A stretch of DNA of 64,000 nt from Akebia trifoliata (taxonomy: Eukaryota > Streptophyta > Magnoliopsida > Ranunculales > Lardizabalaceae), in contig CM030704.1 in assembly GCA_017979445.1 (NCBI GenBank), positions 15,545,658 through 15,609,657 on the forward strand, written 5' to 3'. This document shows positions 1-11,441 of this stretch, in pieces (within the stretch, counting starts at the first letter, position 1; each line of letters starts with the position of its first letter). The notes beneath the pieces are model-generated. The model saw only the letters and a program-made list of their open reading frames with translations. It did not search any database and was not told where the DNA came from. The position numbers and the translations under genes were made by a program.

Positions 1-277
1 TTCCAAAGGACAGATCTACACAATACCTAAATATCTAAAACCAACTTCATGGTCTAACAATCATTACCTCATCCTCAGCAACACCATCCCCTTGAAATCT
101 CACATTATTTAGGGTCATTCCAAATGACCCTTAATTGAACCATAAAAATGTGTCAAAACAAAATATTTTGAATCCAAACAAGTGATCAATAATTGAGCCA
201 AAAAGAATAATAAAAAACAAAATAAATAGATAAACAGACAACTAAAAATATAAAAAAAAAACTAGGTCCTCAATAAT

Positions 278-294
278 CCCCAGTGGAGTTGCCA
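278..294 (-). other. Primer-binding site of the left-edge element
   Basis: The minus strand reads TGGCAACTCCACTGGGG two bases after the LTR end. It differs by one base from the corresponding site of the giant element (18403). Primer sites of this TGGCGACTCC type are reported for Ogre/Tat elements, with tRNA-Arg as primer; that tRNA identity is from memory and not derivable here. Confidence 0.7.
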
Positions 295-295
295 C

Positions 296-1863
296 TGAAA
301 GCGCCCTCGTTCCGCAGGATGCGCGGATCCGCTTTTGATTTTTGAGGTTTGAGAATCGCCACCTAGTTATTATGGTCTAGGAACTGAACATTGACTCTAA
401 AAGGAAAATAACACTATTCTACGAAAGAAAATATGGGTCCAGGGATCACGTTACGGGGTTGGAAGGTGTCAAGCACCAACCTCTCTCGACAAACGCCGGT
501 CTCTACCTTTCCCAAATAAAACTACATTACTAAAAGACCTAAGTAAATAATAAAAAAATAAGAATGAAAAATACCTAGATGATCACAACGATAGTTCCCT
601 CAAAGCTGGCGGAGAGATTTCTTGCTTCGTTTTCGTTATTAGATCCGCTTCGGATCTCCAAAATGAAGTATCTTCTCCTTAGATCTAAGTACTTTCTAAT
701 TTTTTATGGATTTTTAGGTGTTTTTTAAGGGTTTCTGGGTGTTTTTTGAGCAAAAGTTGGGGTTTGGTGTTGGGTAAGGAGTTAGGGTTTTAAAATTAGG
801 GTTTGGGGAAAGCTAGGGAGACTTTTTGACTTACTTTTTCTAGGATTTATTTTTACCTATGAGATTAGGTTGTAAAGGTCCCTATTTATAGATTTTTTCA
901 AGAGCTTTTTAGATAGAATTAGTGTTAAATTAAGTTTCTTTTAGATAAGAAAAGATAATTTAGAGTTAAATTAGAATTTTATTAGGGTTAGGGTTTGACT
1001 TTGGTCTTATTAGATTGACTAGATTTCTTTAAATTAGGGTTTGACTTTAGTCTTATTAGATTGACTAAGAATATACTTTTGTTTTTTTTTTAGAACCCCC
1101 CTTTATTATATCTTTAATTCTTTGGGCCCCCAGATGGAGGGGTCCTTTAATAAATATCTGGGCAACCATCAACAATTTTGCTTGAGAGCCTAATTAATCG
1201 ATTTTCTTGGTTCAGATTTTTTAATTAATTTTATTATTGTTTCATTTTACATTATTTAATATTTTATTTATTAATTTCGAAATTTAAAATTTTTTTAATT
1301 GAAAAATTATTGTTTTGCCCCTGAAGAGAACTTTTGCGTTTTAAATCGATTTTCGATGTTCCAGGATGTTTTAGAATCGATTTTTCGTAAGTAATTCAAT
1401 GGAATTATCGATTTTGTGTCACTTATGAATTTTTTGGCATAAAATGATTGTGAACTTTATGAGGGGTATTTTTATAATTTTGTCGAATTTGGTGAAAATT
1501 TGTAAAATGGTTTATTTAGTTTCAATTTGTTATTTTATGTGTTTGAAAGGATTTTCCTAAGCATACTGTGGGCTCTAGGGATGTTTTAATACTAGGGGTA
1601 TTTTGATAATTTGATCATTTTTTAGTAATTTTTATCGTGAAACTTCTTTTTGTCTGAAAAATGATGATTTCTATGTTTTTGGGGCATATTTTCCTAGCGT
1701 AACGTGGTTTCTACAGTTTTGTTTGCTTGAGATACATCATCCAAATTTCTTAAAAATATCTAGTAACAAATAGAACATTGGAATAACCATCCATCATTGG
1801 GAACTGTCGCAATCAGGTTGACGAGTTGATTAATCAGGCGAGTGCAAAAATGGGGTGTCTACA
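296..1863 (-). repeat. 5' LTR (1568 bp) of the left-edge element
   Basis: On the minus strand it begins TGTAGACACC at 1863 and ends CGCTTTCA at 296, giving the TG...CA ends of an LTR. It shares internal blocks with the solo LTR at 12387-15272, for example ATTTTCCTAGCGTA near 1688 and near 14998. It also shares the GCCACCTAG block with the LTR remnant at 36935-37229. It has a TATA box near its middle. Confidence 0.75.
883..890 (-). promoter_or_regulatory. TATA box in the left-edge LTR
   Basis: TATAAATA followed by GGGACC on the minus strand, about 970 bp into the LTR. This is a normal place for the U3 promoter. No transcript evidence is available. Confidence 0.5.
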
Positions 1864-2039
1864 CCTATCTTATTTCCTTAATTTACAAATATTTTCAAGA
1901 ATACCTCAATGAATGATTTAAAATATCCTACATTAACTTGTCTTTGATTGTCTTTGCACTTCTTTAAGTCTTACCAATCATGATCATCAAATGGTAGAAG
2001 TATCAAAGCTCAAAGGTTCTAGAGAATTCTAATTGAGGG
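1864..2039. other. Spacer between two elements
   Basis: AT-rich sequence with no gene or repeat that I recognise. Its last five bases (2035-2039, gaggg) are the left copy of the target-site duplication of the next element. It continues at 11969 on the other side of that element. Confidence 0.6.
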
Positions 2040-2619
2040 TGTGTGGTTGGAATCTGATGAGTGGCTATGATGAATCCAACCGCACTGATATGAAGTCGTT
2101 ACTAGAACCTCCCTCCTCATGGTGGCATAATACCTGCCAAAATCACTCTGACGCTCAAGTTAGAGAAGTAGAAGAATAATCCTTAGTACTGGTTAAACTC
2201 TAATCTCCCCGTCCAGATCCCTCTCAATAATGCTTCCTGTGTTATTTATCCCTCCTCACTGCCCATAGGATTTCTCCCTTTATAGGTTGTAATCATGGGA
2301 TTTCTACTAACTCTGCGGAGTTGTTTACCTAATCGAGATTTTCTGGATCGATTGTACTTACCTATAGAGATATCTTTTGGATTCTTTGGGATCGATGTGT
2401 ACGCGACAATTTTACGATTTTCCTATGACCTGGCCTACCCTGCTTGGCAATCCTGGTCTGGCTTATTACTATGCTACCCAATCAGCTAACTAGGGAGGTC
2501 CCTGCTCTAACATGCTCTGTTGCAAGGCTGCGCTTCATATACTGTTCTGCACTTGGTACCACTTAGTCGATTTGGACATGTGTACGGCTTAGATTAACAC
2601 GCAATTATTTCTTTCTACA
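2040..2619 (-). repeat. 3' LTR of the 2040-11963 element
   Basis: On the minus strand it begins TGTAGAAAG at 2619, straight after a purine tract, and ends CAACCACACA at 2040. It aligns along its length with 11442-11963. Shared blocks include GAATCCAACCGCACTGAT and CGCTCAAGTTAGAGAA on the plus strand. Confidence 0.88.
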
Positions 2620-2623
2620 ATTA

Positions 2624-2632
2624 CCCCCTCTC
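2624..2632 (-). other. Polypurine tract
   Basis: GAGAGGGGG on the minus strand, four bases before the LTR start TGTAGA. This is the expected plus-strand priming position in an LTR element. Confidence 0.65.
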
Positions 2633-2639
2633 GAGGAGG

Positions 2640-3037
2640 AGCAGGGTCTCTTCATCTCCTCGAGATACCACTTTGTTATCTAATTGGCTTCCTTGATCTT
2701 TTATAATTGCATATGCTATTTTCGAATCGACGCATTCAATGCGACATTGCTTCGAATCTTTTCTAACGGCCTAGATAGATCGTTTTTCATCTATTCCCAT
2801 TCACGTGTCCTGATGCTTTTTGCACTACACCCAATCTCGTGACACTTCAACTGGGCTCAAACTATCATTTTCGGCATACATGCTCCCTCGTCTTTTTCTA
2901 TAAACTTGCCTCTGTGTTTTCCTTATGAAGACTATTTATTTCTTTTTCTACTTTCTGCTTCGTTGCTACAGTTACCTCTTTCACACTGAGCTAATCTTCT
3001 CTCTCTATCCACTTTCTTCTATATTTATGTCTTTGCA
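2640..3037. other. Noncoding 3' part of the 2040-11963 element
   Basis: Interior sequence between the polypurine tract and the opposite-strand ORF. Short T/C-rich open frames (for example 2925-3218) look like chance. It may contain the promoter side of the plus-strand ORF, but no clear TATA box stands out. Confidence 0.4.
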
Positions 3038-5290
3038 ATGGTTGTCTTTGTGTCCCAACTTCGACGAAATTTGTATATTCCTGCTTCTGTACACATTCGA
3101 GTTAGCGGAGACTCTGATGCCCCTAGTGAATCTCACCAAGGAGAAATCCTTGTCTATGTCAGCCAAATTAAGGTCAACCTTAGTTTTCCTCTCTCTGCCT
3201 TCCTTAGAGAGGTATTAAGTAAGATAAACTGGGCCCTTGGCCAAATGTCTGGGAACTTCTACCATCTGGTGGAAGCTGTGGAGAAGATGGATATTACCCC
3301 CAACAACTTCCTCTTTCGGTACAACTTAAAAGCCATCCCCCAACGGTCGGGATATTACTCGTTGTCCTCCAAGAATGCAGCGGTGGCCCTGATTCCTTCT
3401 CTCCCTAGTTCTAATAAAGGGTGGCATAGAGACCCCCTCTATATTTTTGGGGACTGGAATTTGCACCTGGCATTCCTCATAAGGGATTTAGAGTCCTTCA
3501 GATTTTCCAAGGTAATGTCATCTTGAGACTACTGGCTATGTTCTACTTTTTCTCTACTCAGGATTTGCCTCGTTTTCTTAACTACTTCTCTGCTTATATC
3601 TAAGATTCTTCTACTCTTGTGGCTGTTAAGGCTAGGAGAGAGCAACACAGAGCATCCAAAGATCAGAGGCTTGTGGCAGTGGACCTCCGAACCAGGACTG
3701 TAGAGAAAGTAGTAGTGGAAGATCTCCTAGGTGACGTTCCGTGGCTACCTGCACGATGTGCTCCCTCTGGCCGAACTAGGCGAATCGTGGAATATCTTGA
3801 TCCATTCCCTCTTGCCTCTATTCCCTTTCGACCTCCCCCACGATGATGGGATCCTACTAATCTGACTCCTTCTTCTTTGGGTAGGCAGGGTCTAAAACAT
3901 TTGATCCATTCTGGTCTAGACTCTCCCCCTTCTGGGATTCTACCAAGGTCCTCCGACGTGATGAACATCAATCTCTCGGAGTTCCCACTCTCTTGTTCCC
4001 CTTCCACTAGGGCTACTCCTCCCACTGTCCCAACCAAGAAACGGAGAAAGAAGAGGAGCCAGAATTCTCGTGGTTCCAACCAAGAAACTGATGCTACTAC
4101 TAGTACTACAACTGTTTCTGTAGAGCTTCCTATGGAGACTCAGATGCAGGCAGGGCAGAGTTTTTCCACCTTCAAAGAGGACAGCCTACTCCTGACCTTC
4201 AGCCCCAGAAGAGGCGTCAGCTGGTCAGGAAAAGCTTGAGAAGTCCCTGTCCTCCAGAGGAGTCTGAGTATGAGGGCCCTTCATTTAGCAAGACTCCTCT
4301 AGAGGCAGCCTCCTTTGCCTGGATGGGTCGCGGGGCCTTCTTCTAGGATGGGAATGATAACAACATTTTTCGGCTCCTTGCCATGTCTACAATAAAGGTT
4401 GCGGGGTAAAGAACCTGGTAACCACTGCCTCCCTACTTTCCCAGTCTATTTCTCCTATGGATTGGGATGTTGCTGACCGGACTAACTCTGATCTGGGCTT
4501 TGGTCGCTTTGCCCACGGTTTTCACTAGGTAACTCCTGTTCTTTCTGATCTGCTATCTATTTCATAACTTCTATGCCCTAACATTATTTTCTTGCTTCGT
4601 AGGCTCATGTTTATGGGACTCTGGCCTTCTTAAAATGGCATGAGGCTGAGAACTAGGCAAACATCCTAGCCAAAGAATAGGGAGAGAAAATAACTGTGCT
4701 TCAAGCTGAGCTAGCCTCTTCTAGCCAATTTTTTCGAGAAGCTAGAGATGAGATAAAGGCCAATCTGGCCCAATTCTCTAAGGTTAACCTAGTCTTGGAG
4801 GCCTCTAATAGGAAGTTGACAGATCTTTAGGGTGTTCTTCAGCTAGAGCTGGCTGGCTACAAAAAGTGAGTGAAACGGAGAAATGCAAAGCTAGTAGAAC
4901 TCCAACAGAAAGTACAACAATAAAAGCTCAAACTGAGCTCTTTGAAAACAAGTGTTGATTCAACTAGGGCTACTTAGGCTAAGGAGGACGAGGCTGAAAC
5001 CAGGAAGCATATGGGGCAACTGCAAGCCCTATATTCTCAACTAGTAGAGGAGGCTTCTACAAAAGCCTACCACGAAGGCTTTGAGGTTGTTCGGCTTCAG
5101 TATGAAGAAGAGGATGAGGAAGAGGATGATGAAGAAGACATGGATGATGCTCATTTGGTGTCTCCTATCAGGAATGTTCCCTAGACTGGACGCCTTGGGC
5201 GTATTCCCCCCTTCCAACTGGATAAGGAAGGAAACCCAATTGCTATCCTTGATCAGACTCCTGGCTATCTTCTAAAGGCTAGTGTTACCT
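3038..5290 (+). pseudogene. Broken opposite-strand ORF of a Tat element (transposon-protein type, with coiled coil)
   Basis: It is encoded opposite to the element's own gag-pol. The frame at 3038-3526 contains FPLSAFLREVL, LGQMSGNF, GYYSLSSKN and LPSSNKGW. This pattern matches the N-terminal domain of the additional ORFs of Tat-type elements (the 'putative plant transposon protein' family). Splice-like junctions are visible: CCAAG|GTAATG at about 3511 with CTCAG|GATTTG at about 3561, and CACTAG|GTAACT at about 4530 with TTCGTAG|GCTCAT near 4602. After 4603 a charged, heptad-rich stretch followed by an acidic run (EEEDEEEDDEED near 5105) resembles a coiled-coil tail. Several in-frame stops (about 4655, 4675, 4828) show it is dead. 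Family and gene extent are inferred; exact exon limits are uncertain. Confidence 0.55.
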
Positions 5291-6111
5291 TAGAATTGAA
5301 TCCTGTCACAACCACGGATTCTTCAACTTAGGCCACCTGTCCACCCCTACTTTCCCTTCTAGCCAACCATCCATTCTTGGTGAAGATTAGAGTGAAGCTC
5401 TTGACCCTTCAAGTACTACTACTGAAGTGGATCTTCCCGCTACTATTCCTCAGACTTCTCCTTCGGCTCATCAGTCTCCCTCTATTGATTAATAACATAT
5501 TCTCGACTATTAAGCTACTACTTTTTGTATTGTCCCAACTTTGGGATCTCTCTTTTGTACTTTTCCCTTTACTATTAGTGGAAAAATTTTGCATTCACAC
5601 ATTTGCAATTCTTTCTTACCTTTTCTCTTACCACTTTTGTGTTGCACACACATTCTACTTTTACGCTACACACACATTCTGCTAATCTGCTTTCTAAGTT
5701 AGCACATTTTTTCTATTGTTGGTCTACTCACACTGGTTCAACTGCTCATTGCGTACTACTTACACATACAGTATTATTCAACCTTAACAATCAGCTCATT
5801 CTCATGCACAACCTGCTACCCTGCTTTCACAATCAGATTGTTCTTACTTCCTATTTTTGTGACCTACTTTCACAATCAGCTCGTTCTTACTTTCTGCTTT
5901 TGCAATCAGCTGATTCTGTATTAATAATTGGCTCATTCTTTTGCACTTCCACATTTTCCCCCCAGATTCTACCTAAAGTAAGTTTTACTTTAGGTGGAAC
6001 CTATACTAGGCTAACTCTACAAACGGCTACACAAGTCACTATCCTTGAAGAAGGTTCTGACTCTACTTGAACTTTCGGCTATATCACTCGGCTAACTTTT
6101 CGGCTAGTGAA
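5291..6111. other. Low-complexity T/C-rich noncoding stretch
   Basis: Contains loosely repeated ACACACATTCT and CAATCAGCTCATTCT motifs. Long open frames (5377-5685, 5603-6070) come from biased composition and match no family I know. I see no gene. Confidence 0.5.
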
Positions 6112-6520
6112 CTCGTGATAGAGTAGGACTCTGATTAGCTTCTTACTCTACCAACGAGGTCAAAGAAGACCCACGTAGGTCCGGATCCTGATTGGATCCA
6201 CATAGTGTTTTTGTTACTCATATCAAAGTTAGACCCTGACCAGCTTTTTGCTCTACCAATAAAGGCAAAAAAGACCCACATAAGCCCGGATCCCGATTGA
6301 ATCCTACTTAATGCTCTTATAACTCATGATAGAATAGGACACCGACCAACATCTTACCCTGCCAATAAAGGCAAAAAAGACCCACGTAGGCCCGGATCTC
6401 AACTGGATCCACATAGTATTTTTGTTACTCGTGTCAGAGTTAGGCCCCGACCAGCTTCTTGCTCTGCCAATGAAGGTAGAGAAGACCTACGTAGGCCCGG
6501 ATCCCTGTTGGATTCCTCTT
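6112..6520. repeat. Four tandem copies of a ~105-bp repeat
   Basis: Copies start at 6112, 6217, 6323 and 6428. Each opens with CTCRTG or a close form. Each then carries a GACC..CTTNCTCTACCAA-like block, an AAAGAAGACCCACGTAGG-like block and a CCCGGATCC block. Length is 105-106 bp with moderate divergence. The array sits between the integrase end and the opposite-strand ORF, a common place for tandem repeats in Tat/Ogre elements. Confidence 0.8.
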
Positions 6521-6559
6521 CTCAGCTAATTCTTGCACAGAGATTCAAAACAAATAAGG

Positions 6560-7023
6560 CAAAACATTTATTGATAATACATTTTCAAATTACATGCATT
6601 CCATGGTCTAAGCATCTCCTAACCAGACATTGTAACTAAGTAATAGGCTCCATTTTGGCCCACTTTCTTCACTTTATATGGCCATTTCCCAATTTGCGCC
6701 CAACTTGCCACTATTCTACTCTTCCGTATTTTATAATACACGTCGCAATACTAAGTCTCCTTCTTGAAACTGTCGATGACGGACCTTCTTGTTGAAGTAG
6801 CCTTACAATCTTTTGTGACAATGCTCAAGCCTGACTAGCGCTGCATCTCATTTATCATCCAATAGGTCTAGTTCTGCAACTATCTGTTGTTCATTTTTGT
6901 CAGTTTGTACTGCTCTAGACCACACTGAGAGGAAACTGTTCTTTGTGGGGATTACCGCTTCCATTCCGTAGGCTATAACGAATGGAGACATCCCTGTAGA
7001 GGTTATAGCGATTGTCTTGTATC
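6560..7023 (-). pseudogene. Integrase C-terminal remnant
   Basis: On the minus strand the piece reads STGMSPFVIAYGMEAVIP, then after about 90 residues VKKVGQNGAYYLVTMSG, with stops and frame changes between. The first motif is the conserved end of the Ty3/Gypsy integrase core (usually TPFSLVYGMEAV). The second is the typical C-terminal beta-strand segment before the pol stop. The zinc finger and the catalytic core are missing because foreign DNA occupies the place where they should be. Confidence 0.7.
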
Positions 7024-7510
7024 ACTACTACCTTTACCTTTCTCCGGTAGCGGCACCAAAATTCTGATGAGACTATCGTTGTTCTTCACACCGGAGTTAA
7101 TATTAATCTTACTTTTACCTTACTTGTGGGACGAGTAGGGATCGAACCCAAACGAGAGGAGGAGTAGAGTTAAGGATTAGGGCATTCCAAAGTAAGTCCA
7201 AATGCTTTTGCCTTGAGATTTGGATTCTAAAATGTTGATTTTCTGCACAAGAAATACACGTAATTAGATTTATCTAGTAAATGAATTTATTTATGTATAA
7301 TTAAGCCTAATTAACATACAACATGGTGTTTCGAGCCTTATCATGATTATTACTTTAATACAGATAAATAGGGACAAAATCAAGATAAATGTCTTAAAAA
7401 CGTGCATATAATTGAGTGTTTCAAGACACTCATCACATCTGCATGCCTATTATCTGTCGAGAGTATATGTTCTACTTTTAATCCTCCCGCGTGATGCATA
7501 ACAGGTCTAA
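7024..7510 (-). mobile_element. LTR-like insertion replacing the integrase core
   Basis: This stretch does not fit the pol reading and differs in composition. On the minus strand it ends with CTCATCAGAATTTTGGTGCC and GCTACCGGAG, which looks like an LTR end followed by a primer-binding site (plus positions 7042-7060). The block GGGTTCGATCCCTACTCGTC lies about 90 bp before. It may be a truncated Athila-like or other Gypsy LTR. I could not find a clear target duplication, so the exact limits are uncertain. Confidence 0.4.
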
Positions 7511-7526
7511 TCTTCTCTAAGTAGAG

Positions 7527-8284
7527 CTACATCCTGGGATCTCGAGCTTCGAATGCTCCATTAATATGGTTCACAACTAATTGTGAGTCGTTGTAAACCA
7601 TTGCCTCAACTACCCCCAGTCCTGCTAAAGTCTCAAGGCCTAGTAACATTACTTCATACTCTACCTCGTTGTTCGACGCTCTAAACCCCAGTCTCACCAC
7701 CTTTTTATCTTTGATCTGTCTGGAGTGACCAGTACTACCCCGATGCCCGACCCTTCGAAATTGGATAACCCATCCACATAAACTTTCCATCTTGGACCAA
7801 CTCTTATTCGCTATCCACTTGATCTAATTCCTCCACCAGTAAATCTGTTCTCTCTTCCAATGAGAATTTTACCAAAAAATCAACCACCGCCTAGCCCTTC
7901 AATGAGATTCTGGATTTGAATTCAAACCCTCCCAAACTCTGCTAGCTATACTGTCCATTTTGCCATTCTGCCTGATCTTTTCGCTTCCTAATACAAATTT
8001 TAAAGGGAATTCCGTGGTGACCTACACTCAATGTGCCTGAAAGTACGATCGTAGGCGTAGCACCATATAGACTAAGGCTAACCCTACCTTTTCGAGTCTT
8101 GAGTAACATATTTCTGCATCCATGAGGGTCTTACTCAAAAAATAAATGGGTTACTCTGTCATTACCCATGTCCTGACCAAGACTGAGTTGAGCGTATGCT
8201 CTGAAGTAGCCAGATATAATCCCAATTCTTCTCACACTTCTGGTTTTGAGAGTATAGGTGGTTTGTCGAGGTATCTCTTCAGTT
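7527..8284 (-). pseudogene. Dual RNase H region (RH plus archaeal-type aRH), decayed
   Basis: The frame at 7790-7527 carries SNNEVEYEVMLLGLETL and DSQLVVNHINGAFEARDPRM, the core of the second RNase H (aRH) typical of the Tat lineage. Between 7800 and 8284 the remains of the normal RT-linked RNase H are visible (PIYFLSKTLMDAE, ALVYMVLRLRSYF), broken by several stops. The order RT-RH-aRH matches the giant element at 25546-27300. Nonfunctional. Confidence 0.75.
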
Positions 8285-9313
8285 TCAAAAATGCTTGTTT
8301 ACATTCTTCTGTCTATTCAAACTTGGAATTTTTTCGTAACAATTGGTACAAGGGTCTGCATTTGCGAAAGATCTGGCTATGAAGTGGTTTAGGGCAACTA
8401 CTCTCCCTACAAGTTCTTGGACCTGTTTCTGAGTCATTGGGGAAGGCATTTCTAATAACGCTCTGATCTGATTTGGGTTGGCTTCGATCCCTTTCTTCGT
8501 GACTAGGTAACCTAGGAACTTCCCAGAAGTTAATGGGAAGGTACACCTTTCTGGGTTGATCTTCATCCCTACTTTTCTTACTAGAGCAAAGATTTCTTCT
8601 AGATCATTGACATGGTCTTCCTTCCTCTTGCTTTTGACCAGTAGGTCATCTATGTACACCTTTGTTGTTCTACCCAACAAGTCTTTAAAGAGCTTTATTA
8701 CCAACCTTTGATACGTAGCTTTCACATTCTTTAGGCCAAAGGACACTACTTTATAATAGTAAAGCCCTTGCTCTGTAATGAATAATGTCTTCTCCTGATC
8801 TTCTGGGCTGAGTTAGATCTAATTGTACTTGGAATAGCCATCCATAAAGGACAGCCTCTCATGACCAGAAATCGCATCTACTAGCTGGTCTATCCGTGGC
8901 ATTGTGAAACTATCCTTAGGGCAGACCTTGTTTAAGTTTGTGAAGTCTATGCAGACTCTAACCTTTCCATTATTCTTAGGCACTACCACAATATTCGTTA
9001 TCCATTCTAGGAACCGCACCTCCCTTATAAACCCATCCCTGATCAACCTGCTCACTTCTTCATTCACCGCCTCCCTTAACCGTGGCACTAACCTCCTTGG
9101 TTTTTGCTTGACTGGCCTAAAGGTTGGCTCTACATTCAGGTGGTGACAAATCATTTTCGAGATGATCCCTGACATCTCTTCGATGGACCAAGCGAAGACA
9201 TCCTTAATCCTCTTCAAACAATCTGTTAACTCTTTCAACTCATCCGACTCCAACTTTACCCCTACTCCTATTTGTTTTCCTTCTCCCATATCCACCAGCT
9301 GAATGCCTTCCAA
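8285..9313 (-). pseudogene. Reverse transcriptase, two broken pieces
   Basis: Piece 9313-8819 contains PTFRPVKQKPRRL, VPKNNGKVRVCIDFTNLNK, CPKDSFTMPRIDQLVD and SFMDGYSKYN. A stop follows, and piece 8746-8285 goes on with FGLKNVKATYQRL, YIDDLLVKS (the catalytic YxDD box), INPERCTFPLTSGKFLGYLV and GIEANPNQI. These are the ordered Ty3/Gypsy RT motifs. Both catalytic aspartates of YxDD are kept, but the frame is interrupted at about 8816 and after about 8330. Confidence 0.9.
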
Positions 9314-9415
9314 GCATGGGGGTCCACTGAGCTTGGCCTCCCCCCACTGTAATTGTTATGGCTGAACCTTAGCCTCGAACAATTCTTTTCTGCCCAATGT
9401 GCACACTTAAAGTTG

Positions 9416-9760
9416 TCACTTGGTCGCTTCGTACATCTCATATCCCATATGGCATGGGGAATCGGAAGTCCTGGTAGTACGTGGATAAAACTGCTCGCAT
9501 TTCATGTGTCCACCATCTCCCCAAAATAGCATTGTATGGTGAACTTGCCTCAACAACCAGAAGCTGGTCATCAAGGTTACCGGTCCTGCCTGTACCAACG
9601 ACACTATTTCTTCCCATGTTTGATTGGATCTCCCGTCAAACTCGATCAACAGTGCTTCCACTAGGGTGAGCACATTCCTGCTAAAGCCCATCTTCAAGAA
9701 GGTTGAAGCATATAGGATATCTATTGAACTACCACCGTCAATCAACATCCTCTTTAGCAT
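9416..9760 (-). pseudogene. Aspartic protease remnant
   Basis: RMLIDGGSSIDILYASTF is the active-site region of a plant Gypsy protease, with DGG where related elements have DNG or DTG. The rest loses the family's LGRP-type second half through frameshift. It lies between gag and RT as expected. Confidence 0.7.
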
Positions 9761-9772
9761 GAAGGTGCCTAC

Positions 9773-11390
9773 TCAAAGTGTTACTACCAGCGCGTTGTAA
9801 TGGGGTATCACTACCCCTTCCAAGTATTTCTTAGTGAACGCCACCGTTTGTTCCCCAAAGGGTTCCATTTGCTTGGTAGGCCCAATCATTGTTGTAAAGA
9901 CGTGAACTAGATGCTCAATCTTCCTTCTTTTTGTCCTCTCACTAGTTCTATCCTGTTTTGACTTTCTGCTCTCCTCTCTGAAGACAACATGTATCACTGC
10001 TACATTTCCCTCCTACTCTTCTACAAGTGGCTGGCCAGGCTTGCAGTTCCCGTCTCGAGGCAAGTCTTTTTTTTTGTCTCCTAGGCAAGTCTCTCAACTT
10101 ACCCTGTTCTTCCAACTTTTGTAGGAATCTTCTCAAGGCTTGGCATCTATTAGTGGTGTACGCCCGCACCTTGTGATACTCGTAGTATCTCTCATTTCGG
10201 TTAATCTGATCTCGAGGAAGAAGTGTGGGCCACTTGAAATACGATTCATGTCCGATGAAAGGTAGGATCTTGTTGGGAAGCATAGCAAAATACATCTCCC
10301 CTCTTCTTCTCTCCCTTTCCTACTCGTACGACCTTTTCTTGCCCTACTACTAAGACTGATGCTATTTATTAGGCTTTTTTTACAACATGTATAACTCTGA
10401 GTGGCTTTTTTATAGCATGTATAAGCTATTTATTATTTCCCGCTGAACTCTGAGGATCATTTTCTAAGTGGATGTACTTTTACGCTCTTTTAAACAACTT
10501 GCCTAGAGTGTTCGGCCTCTTCTTCACTAGAGACCTGTACAACCCTGATCTTGATAGTAAAGAATTTATGAACACCACCACAGTCATTCTTTCATCACAG
10601 CTTTCTAGAGACATCACTTCCTCTCTGAATCTCCTTGATCTCATGATAAGAAATGTATCGACATCTCCTCCACTCTTTTTGTTGCCAATGTATCATGCTA
10701 TAAAGGCAATGCAGAGTTCCTCGAACTAGGTGATGGATTCGTACGACAACTTGTGGAACCAAGTCAGCACATTCCCCTGCAAACTCGATGGGAACAATCT
10801 ACACATCAATCCTTTATTCTTCTCCCACAACACGAGCGTCTGTCGGAAGTGGAAGAGATGCTTCATCGGGTCTTTCGTTCTTGAATAAGGGGTGAAATGC
10901 GACGGTACAAATTTCTTCGAGATCTCTTAAACTAAAATCTCTACCGTAAAGGGAGACTTCTGAATCCCCCAAATGGCTTGCACTGATGCCGTGCCTACGT
11001 CAACATTCTTCATCATCTTTTTCTCCTTCCTGATCATCTCTCTGACCTCCTCTCGAGTCAAACCCATTACGGGCTTAGTTTGAGTAGTTGTAGTAGCAAC
11101 CTCTATTTCTTGTAGGAATCAACAGCGGCATGCTCCCTTCTATACTAAAAGCATGATCATCCTTGCTTGCTAGCAGAGAGTCTCTTGGTAAACTATCTTA
11201 CTGCGCCAGTTGCTGGTTATCGAGGTGCTAGCTCAAGTTTAGGTTCTGCTAAACTAAATCATCCATTTTTTTCTGCATCTCCTCCTGTTGTTTTCTCATA
11301 GCCTCCAACATTACCAAAAGTTGTGCATTTACGGTCGAAATGGCTGTGAGGGTGCATTGACTTCATTTGTTCTCGTGGATCGTACCATTA
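9773..11390 (-). pseudogene. Gag remnant
   Basis: The N-terminal part shows LEAMRKQQEEMQKKMDDLVQ (near 11310-11250) and the C-terminal part (10295-9948) shows KWPTLLPRDQINRNERYYEY. The zinc knuckle is degenerate: the frame keeps TTNRCQALRRF, but the first cysteine and a histidine have become tyrosine. Several stops lie between. The fragment 9997-9773 is the gag-protease linker in another frame. Confidence 0.65.
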
Positions 11391-11420
11391 TTTTGATCGA
11401 AATCAATCTGCTCTTGGTGC

Positions 11421-11437
11421 TCCCACGGACGGTGCCA
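11421..11437 (-). other. Primer-binding site of the 2040-11963 element
   Basis: TGGCACCGTCCGTGGGA on the minus strand, four bases after the 5' LTR end. It differs from the TGGCGACTCC type of the neighbouring elements, so another tRNA primes this family. I do not name the tRNA. Confidence 0.75.
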
Positions 11438-11441
11438 ATTC

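Larger units (their letters stand above)
1..1863 (-). mobile_element. 5' end of a minus-strand Tat/Ogre-type LTR element (LTR plus start of interior)
   Basis: Read on the minus strand, an LTR runs from 1863 down to 296 and is followed by a primer-binding site. Positions 1-295 are therefore the start of the element's untranslated leader, and the coding region lies outside the window. The 295-base interior is A-rich and I see no gene in it. The LTR flank at 1864-1868 (cctat) has no partner beside 296, so this is a real 5' LTR and not a solo LTR. The lineage call rests on the TGTAGACACC start and the TGGCAACTCCACTGGGG primer site, shared in type with the giant element at 16188. Confidence 0.75.

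Noticed and set aside
296..1863. Left LTR as a solo LTR
   Set aside because: No matching 5-bp duplication at the two ends and a primer-binding site directly follows, so it belongs to an element running off the window.
5377..6070. Two overlapping plus-strand frames in T-rich DNA
   Set aside because: Low-complexity leucine/phenylalanine/serine sequence without domains or codon signal.
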